NCBI GenBank assembly: GCA_963735495.1 | Contig: CAVTLG010000006.1 | Location: 1 to 64,000 of the forward strand | Direction of reading: 5' to 3' | Source: CAVTLG01 sp963735495 | GTDB taxonomy: Bacteria > Chloroflexota > Ktedonobacteria > Ktedonobacterales > Ktedonobacteraceae | Length of the DNA stretch: 64,000 bases | Shown: one piece after another, positions 59,581 through 64,000 of the stretch | Numbering within the stretch: the stretch's first letter is position 1 | Layout: the number at the start of each line of letters is the position of its first letter | The notes under the pieces: generated by a model | What the model saw: the letters and a program-made list of their open reading frames with translations, nothing else | Told to the model about the DNA's origin: nothing | Database searches by the model: none | Translations under genes and position numbers: made by a program

Positions 59581-61818
59581 TTACACCTTCCAGACGACAA
59601 TACTGTCATTGACTTCGTTATAGGCTGCCGCTAGCCATTGCCCATCGGCTGAATAAGCCAGCGCCCTGACCGAACCTGTTATCGTCGCGGGTGGACTCTT
59701 CTTGCCCAACGGCAACGTATTGCCCGCGCTATCCCAGATATAGACCGTGCCATTATTTGCTCCTGCTGCAATCTTTGTACTGCCCGGCGCTTGATCCCAG
59801 GCCAGCGTCAACAGATAGGTATTCGCGCTCCCAGGTAGGGATAGTGGTACTAACGTGTCTCGATTCTGGAAATCCCAGATAGTGAGGCTTTGGGGTTTAT
59901 TGCTGGCGTCTTTTATCGCAGCCATATATTGCCCACTAGCAGACCATACCACAACCGCCGTATCATCGTTTGTCAGGAACCCGCTAGATCCATACGTAAA
60001 TGGTGCATTCTTGTCCTTCGTCATACGGGGTGGCTGTGTTGCCATATTAATGTTTTCTACGTCGATGCCATTACTGGTGCCCAGGGCTAATCTCAATGGC
60101 GTTGTATCGGGCGCTATCGCCAGTGAGTTGGGAGTCAGCGCGGAACTCGAAACCGCATCAAGGGGATATGGTAAGCTAAATGTAGCCAGTCGCTTTTGGG
60201 GCTGCTGGGGATTCCATATGATGAGCGTATCACTGGCATTTAGATTGAGAAAAGGCGTCGTAACAGTGCAGAGATAGTCACTGGGAGCCCAGGCCAGCGC
60301 GGCAATCGAAACTACACCATTGAGAGCAAATGTGTTGTTATAGCCATTGGCATAGCCGCTCAGGTTTTCTTGATAGACGGCGATAGTTGGTGCATCTACG
60401 TTATTGTTGAGAGAGCCTGCATTGGCGATAGCTAGCATATCACCTTTGGGCGACCAGGCCAGCAGCATGTCTACACCGGTGCTAAACTGGTGTGATGCTG
60501 TGGGCTGCGGTGATGAGTTTTGCCGAGCATAGAGCGTTGCGACATCCCAGAGAAAGACCTGTCCTTCCCCATTTGATCCCGCCGAGGCCAGCATGCCTGT
60601 GGCTGACCATGCTAGCGAGGCGACCGGCTGATTGTGTCCAGTTAAAACCAGCGGCTGATTGGTGGATACGACGGCTGTTGCAGGTGCTGTGGTAGTTGCT
60701 GGAGTAGGCGTGATATGTGTGACAGGCTGTGGCTGCTTTTGCGATGAGAGCGCCCAGATCCCTAAGCCTCCGCCTGCCACCAGCAGTGCGGCCCCGCCAC
60801 CTAACAAGAAAAGGCGGCGTGTAACAGTTGTGCGTTGCGCATCCTGCTCAATTTGTCTGACTGTTTGCCCATCATTAGCGACGAGCCCTGCCGTAGCCTG
60901 CGCGGCTGATTGCGCGGAAAGGTTGGGAGCCGCAGTGGCGTCAAAGGGAGCGCTAGCTACCGCTTGTTGTAGCCCGTTCACAAATGCGCTGGCGGACGCG
61001 GGACGTTGTGCCGGCTGCTTTTCCAATCCGCGTAATAGAGCCGTCTCCATCACAGGTGGCATGGCCGGATTAAATTGTCGTGGCGATGGTGGTGGTAGCG
61101 TCATGTGCTGAATGGTTGTTGCGTAAGGTGTATCTGCATCAAAAGGGACGCGACCCGCAAAAAGTTGGTAAGCTATGACGGCCAGGCTATAATTGTCACT
61201 GGCAAATACAGCTTTGCCCTGGGCCTGTTCGGGGGCCATATAGAGCGGTGTGCCAATGCCTCCCTCTATTTGTGTGAGATTATCTGTCGTAGAGAGCATG
61301 CGCGCGATACCGAAATCGGCCAGCAGTAGCCAGTCATCACTGCGCATGAGCATGTTCTCTGGCTTGATATCCCGGTGAATGACACCTTGCTCGTGCGCAT
61401 AGTCTATCGCCTCAGCCGCCTGCCAGAGATAGCTGAGCGCATCCTGTACAGGGAGAAATATTTTTTTTGCTCCACATAATGCAATGCGCTCAGCTAATGA
61501 GCCTCCAGCGATATAGGGCATCACAATATAGGTAGTAACCTGCCCATTGGGCAGGAGTTGATGACCATAATCATGAACAGACAAAATATGCGGATGGTTC
61601 AATGCCGCTGCTGCCTGGGCTTCACGTTCAAAGCGTAACGCAAAATCCTGGTCGTTCTGGCTACGAGCGGGCAACGTTTTAATTGCCACCTGACGACGTA
61701 AAGTCGGGTCCTCGCAGAGCCAGACATCTCCCATGCCGCCTTTACCGATCCGCCGCAGTACCTGATAGCGTCCTAACGTCTGGAGCATACTGTTGTGTGA
61801 GGTACGGCTATCATACAT
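59581..61818 (-). CDS. Ser/Thr protein kinase with extracellular WD40 propeller, paralogue
   Basis: Receptor kinase of about 745 residues; the ATG at 61818 (MYDSRTSHNSML) with an AAAGGA site is preferred over TTG 61839. Kinase motifs: GKGGMGDVWLC, VAIKTLP, HRDIKPENMLM, DFGIARML and PLYMAPEQAQG. A twin-arginine segment (VTRRLFLLGGGAALLVAGGG) begins the membrane helix. WD40 repeats follow (VLTGHNQPVASLAWSATGML, GQVFLWDVATL, VRALAYSADGQWLAAAYNEV). It is first in an operon with the second WD40 kinase and lies just downstream of the WXG100 gene, from which a terminator separates it. Confidence 0.94.
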   Translation of the reverse strand: MYDSRTSHNSMLQTLGRYQVLRRIGKGGMGDVWLCEDPTLRRQVAIKTLPARSQNDQDFALRFEREAQAAAALNHPHILSVHDYGHQLLPNGQVTTYIVMPYIAGGSLAERIALCGAKKIFLPVQDALSYLWQAAEAIDYAHEQGVIHRDIKPENMLMRSDDWLLLADFGIARMLSTTDNLTQIEGGIGTPLYMAPEQAQGKAVFASDNYSLAVIAYQLFAGRVPFDADTPYATTIQHMTLPPPSPRQFNPAMPPVMETALLRGLEKQPAQRPASASAFVNGLQQAVASAPFDATAAPNLSAQSAAQATAGLVANDGQTVRQIEQDAQRTTVTRRLFLLGGGAALLVAGGGLGIWALSSQKQPQPVTHITPTPATTTAPATAVVSTNQPLVLTGHNQPVASLAWSATGMLASAGSNGEGQVFLWDVATLYARQNSSPQPTASHQFSTGVDMLLAWSPKGDMLAIANAGSLNNNVDAPTIAVYQENLSGYANGYNNTFALNGVVSIAALAWAPSDYLCTVTTPFLNLNASDTLIIWNPQQPQKRLATFSLPYPLDAVSSSALTPNSLAIAPDTTPLRLALGTSNGIDVENINMATQPPRMTKDKNAPFTYGSSGFLTNDDTAVVVWSASGQYMAAIKDASNKPQSLTIWDFQNRDTLVPLSLPGSANTYLLTLAWDQAPGSTKIAAGANNGTVYIWDSAGNTLPLGKKSPPATITGSVRALAYSADGQWLAAAYNEVNDSIVVWKV

Positions 61819-61932
61819 GAGCGCATTTCCTTTGATCAAATATCTAAAGATAGAAGTATATTAGCCATATTATAGTAGAGTAGAAAAGGCTTGTATAGCT
61901 ATCCCACTTTTTGTATGCGAAGGACAATGGGA

Positions 61933-61974
61933 CAAAAAAAAGCAGGACAGCGCCTGCCTACAGATGCTGTCCTT
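61933..61974 (-). terminator. Intrinsic terminator of the WXG100 gene
   Basis: On the minus strand AGGACAGC / GCTGTCCT (8 bp) with a 16-base loop, then GC and a run of eight T. It begins about 20 bases after the WXG100 stop codon. Confidence 0.9.
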
Positions 61975-61993
61975 GCTGACCACGAAGCTAAAA

Positions 61994-62293
61994 CTATTGG
62001 AACATCTTAAAGCCCTGCGCGATATCGTGGTCTGCCTGTTGGAATGCGTTAGTCCCTTTGTTGACGTGATCCCCAATCTCTTTGAGCAACTCGCTGATCT
62101 GCATGGCATCACTTTTCCATTGAATCATGAGCTGGCTAAAACTCTCAAAGGCATCACCTTTCCAGGCACCCTGGAGGCCTTCTACCGCTCGCGTGACATT
62201 TTGCAGTGCGTCCTCAAATTGCACAGCTTGCGTATTGAAGGTACTGACTGCACCACCCATTGCACCATAATCAGCTGCTAAATCTCCGGCCAT
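61994..62293 (-). CDS. WXG100 family (ESX-type) secreted protein
   Basis: Small helical protein of 99 residues; the start at 62293 (MAGDLAADYGAMGGAVSTFN) follows AAAGGA. The central hairpin has the WxG signature in GLQGAWKGDAFESFSQLMIQ, with flanking helices QFEDALQNVTRAVEG and LLKEIGDHVNKGTNAFQQAD. Members dimerise and are exported by type VII (ESX/Ess) systems. No FtsK/EccC-like ATPase is in the window, so the secretion machine would be elsewhere. It stands alone between a terminator and DoxX, upstream of two WD40 kinases. Confidence 0.9.
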   Translation of the reverse strand: MAGDLAADYGAMGGAVSTFNTQAVQFEDALQNVTRAVEGLQGAWKGDAFESFSQLMIQWKSDAMQISELLKEIGDHVNKGTNAFQQADHDIAQGFKMFQ

Positions 62294-62536
62294 GGCGAGA
62301 ATCCTTTCATGTTTGCATAGAAAACCTTCATCGACAGAACGCAACGGAAATGATGTTTAAATTTCCATGTATCACTTTATCATACTCTTACTGGTGATAC
62401 AAGCTTAGCCCGTGCTAGAGCCTCTGGTAATTTATCACATTCTCCGTATTCTATTAAATAGAACACGGTTTTTCTCAGATCCGTTACATATTTATCACCA
62501 CAGCGTGAAACTAGCCGTCTTTGTCAGCATAACCCA

Positions 62537-62571
62537 ACCTGGACAACCGCAAGGGATTGTCCCTACTCGAA
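62537..62571. repeat. Single copy of the CCCTTGCGGTTGTCC repeat family
   Basis: GGACAACCGCAAGGGATTGT with CCCTAC, the reverse complement of the core seen at 37096 and 41552. It lies in the gap after the DoxX gene. Confidence 0.8.
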
Positions 62572-62608
62572 AGGCTCGACCTGAGAAAGTTCTCGCCATG
62601 AGTTTAAC

Positions 62609-62983
62609 CTATGAGAGAGGAACCACAAGGAAGCGTCCATACGCGATAAACAAAGCCAGCAGCAGCAAGACGATAGGTGCACCGATAGTGGAAATTTGCT
62701 TGAAACGAATGTGGACGAAGATCGCACCAATCATGGTTAACACTAAGCCAACCGCTGCAACGGCTGTGAGCCAGGGCAAGATATGCGTGACCGCCGGTAG
62801 AATAAGTCCAAGCGCCCCTAATAGCTCTAAGACCCCTATGATGCGCACAAAGGTAGGAGCAACATGATTAGTCCAGGCCATACTCTTTTGCAGTTTTTCA
62901 AGCGGCTGCGACGCTTTCATAACGCCTGCCCCGACAAAAGCGAGTGCGAGCAAGATCTGCACGATCCAAAGCGCAATGTTCAT
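62609..62983 (-). CDS. DoxX-like membrane protein
   Basis: Integral membrane protein of 124 residues; the start at 62983 (MNIALWIVQILLALAFVGAG) follows GAGGAG. Four helices can be drawn: WIVQILLALAFVGAGVM, VAPTFVRIIGVLELLGALGL, LPWLTAVAAVGLVLTMIGAI and IGAPIVLLLLALFIAYGRFL. The KASQPLEKLQKSMAW loop and FVRIIGVLELLGALGL stretch match the DoxX family. The function in the family is poorly defined and often tied to redox or quinone metabolism. Confidence 0.85.
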   Translation of the reverse strand: MNIALWIVQILLALAFVGAGVMKASQPLEKLQKSMAWTNHVAPTFVRIIGVLELLGALGLILPAVTHILPWLTAVAAVGLVLTMIGAIFVHIRFKQISTIGAPIVLLLLALFIAYGRFLVVPLS

Positions 62984-63334
62984 AACTTTTCTCCTCAATG
63001 AATAAATACCTGTATAGTTGCTGCTCCTGTTTGTTCTTGAGGGCAGCTTCCAGGGAAGCACCTTTTATTTCCCTTTTTATATATGCTTCCCTTATGGAAA
63101 AATTATAAATCGGGAAACTAGTTTCGTCAAGGGACGGCGGTGGGGAAATAACTATTTTTACCTATCAGGGTAAGGTGGTATCTGCTAAAAGGCCCAGGGA
63201 AGAGGATAGAGGGATCACCATAGAATAATAGTACAGTTGCACGCAGCATCAGCCGCCGGACGGGAAGGCTCCCCCCTTTGGATGGACAAGTCAGGCTTTG
63301 TCTAACATCTTGATCATTGCTCAAGTACAGAAGT

Positions 63335-64000
63335 TTACATTGGGCATCCAGTTTGATCAGAAAAGTTCACTCTCTGCAGTGAATTATTTCCTTGCGAAAT
63401 GATAAAGTGACCATCATGGCCCACCAGGCCTAGCCTGATATGATGACACTTTGGAGCTGGGAGGATAAGGGTAATCGAGAGCACATAAGTATGCCCAGGA
63501 AGTACTTTGTCACCCATAAAATTTGAAAAGATCGCATGCTGACAATCAGGATCGCCTGAAGTGCCTGTAGGAGGAACGCAGGCGAGGTGGTATCCTCGTG
63601 AATCTGACCATGTACTCTGTCCGGTATTTTGCAAAATAACATAGATAGTAAACTGAGTACTGTTCTGGACCTGCTTTTCCGTCAGAGAATAGCTGAGAAT
63701 GTTGTCACCATCATTGCCAGATTCTGCCTGTACCGTCGCTTGCATGTTTTTTTGGGCTATTTGTGTGCCCTGAAACGTTACTGTTGACTTACCCAGTGCC
63801 ATGTATGTTGCTTGTGCCGCTGGCGAGGGATGAGTTGTTCCTATATAGTATAGTAGAGGGTAAGTACATAAAAGTAGTATTACGATACATAAAAGAAAGA
63901 AAAAGCGTCTGTTCGAGCGCTTTGAAAGTATCTGTTTCATCAGTTGGAACGTACTGGTGAGCAGGTCGGTGACGGCTCTTTTGAAGTTTACATCCTGGCC
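63335..64000 (-). CDS. Membrane-anchored protein with Ig-like domain, start uncertain
   Basis: A frame of 201 residues from ATG 63940 (MKQILSKRSNRRFFFLLCIV), but the same frame stays open for 20 more codons to the window edge (FKRAVTDLLTSTFQLMKQIL), and no ribosome site precedes the ATG. It may therefore be the C-terminal part of a larger protein, for example a receptor kinase (inference). A membrane helix (FFLLCIVILLLCTYPLLYYI) is followed by an exported domain with FTIYVILQNTGQSTWSDSRG, YHLACVPP and GHTYVLSITLILPAPKC. The NTGxSxW pattern fits NBR1-type Ig-like domains. The final segment is GLVGHDGHFIISQGNNSLQR. Confidence 0.6.
   Translation of the reverse strand, partial: GQDVNFKRAVTDLLTSTFQLMKQILSKRSNRRFFFLLCIVILLLCTYPLLYYIGTTHPSPAAQATYMALGKSTVTFQGTQIAQKNMQATVQAESGNDGDNILSYSLTEKQVQNSTQFTIYVILQNTGQSTWSDSRGYHLACVPPTGTSGDPDCQHAIFSNFMGDKVLPGHTYVLSITLILPAPKCHHIRLGLVGHDGHFIISQGNNSLQRVNFSDQTGCPM

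Overview
The window looks like the chromosome of a large-genome, mycelial-type Chloroflexota bacterium close to Ktedonobacter (inference). The signs are many Ser/Thr protein kinases with extracellular sensor domains (WD40, DUF346-like, DUF2690-like), an FHA protein, XRE/NB-ARC/TPR signalling proteins, secreted GH5 cellulases, a WXG100 protein and many short dispersed palindromic repeats. No rRNA or CRISPR array is seen. Two tRNAs are present: Ser-GCU and Trp-CCA.

Layout. 1-4.4 kb: a broken glycosyltransferase, a HIT protein, a zinc-ribbon protein and a PQQ-propeller lipoprotein. 4.4-13.3 kb: two tandemly duplicated membrane Ser/Thr kinases (one frameshifted), then a very unusual gene in which a dead kinase domain is fused to a DinG/XPD-type helicase whose Walker A motif is interrupted by an Ala-1, probably class 3, intein. 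That intein carries a perfect 66-bp palindromic repeat in frame. 13.5-17.3 kb: a double-FHA protein, a frameshifted membrane protein, a NadD-like nucleotidyltransferase and a zincin. 17.4-19.8 kb: two tRNA genes with clear promoters flanking a small XRE/HNH island. 19.8-30 kb: an unknown protein, a histidine kinase, an NB-ARC/TPR protein, a coiled-coil protein with a TTG start, and a ClpE-like chaperone with an upstream CIRCE element.

31.2-39.6 kb is a complete polyhydroxyalkanoate (PHA) cycle: phasin, phaJ, a PadR-type phaQ regulator, phaE, class III phaC, phaB, phaA, and a divergently placed PHB-depolymerase-like esterase. The phasin and phaQ promoters share an operator-like motif at the same position relative to the -10 box, and the depolymerase start codon lies in the loop of a 13-bp inverted repeat. 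40-45 kb: prfA, an SPFH + NAD-kinase-like operon behind a strong operator, and small membrane proteins. 45.3-50.7 kb: a cluster of six short hairpins, two GH5 cellulase paralogues (one has lost its CBM2 where a repeat element sits) and a DUF346-like kinase. 50.7-52.4 kb: a long gene-poor stretch with a possible structured RNA ahead of a 40-residue membrane peptide. 52.4-64 kb: a second NB-ARC/TPR protein with freshly triplicated TPR DNA, a MazG-like pyrophosphohydrolase, two WD40 kinases, a WXG100 protein, DoxX and an Ig-like membrane protein.

Three genes carry single-nucleotide frameshifts, two of them in short homopolymers, so assembly error must be weighed against real decay. Domain names rest on visible motifs and family knowledge; no database search was run.
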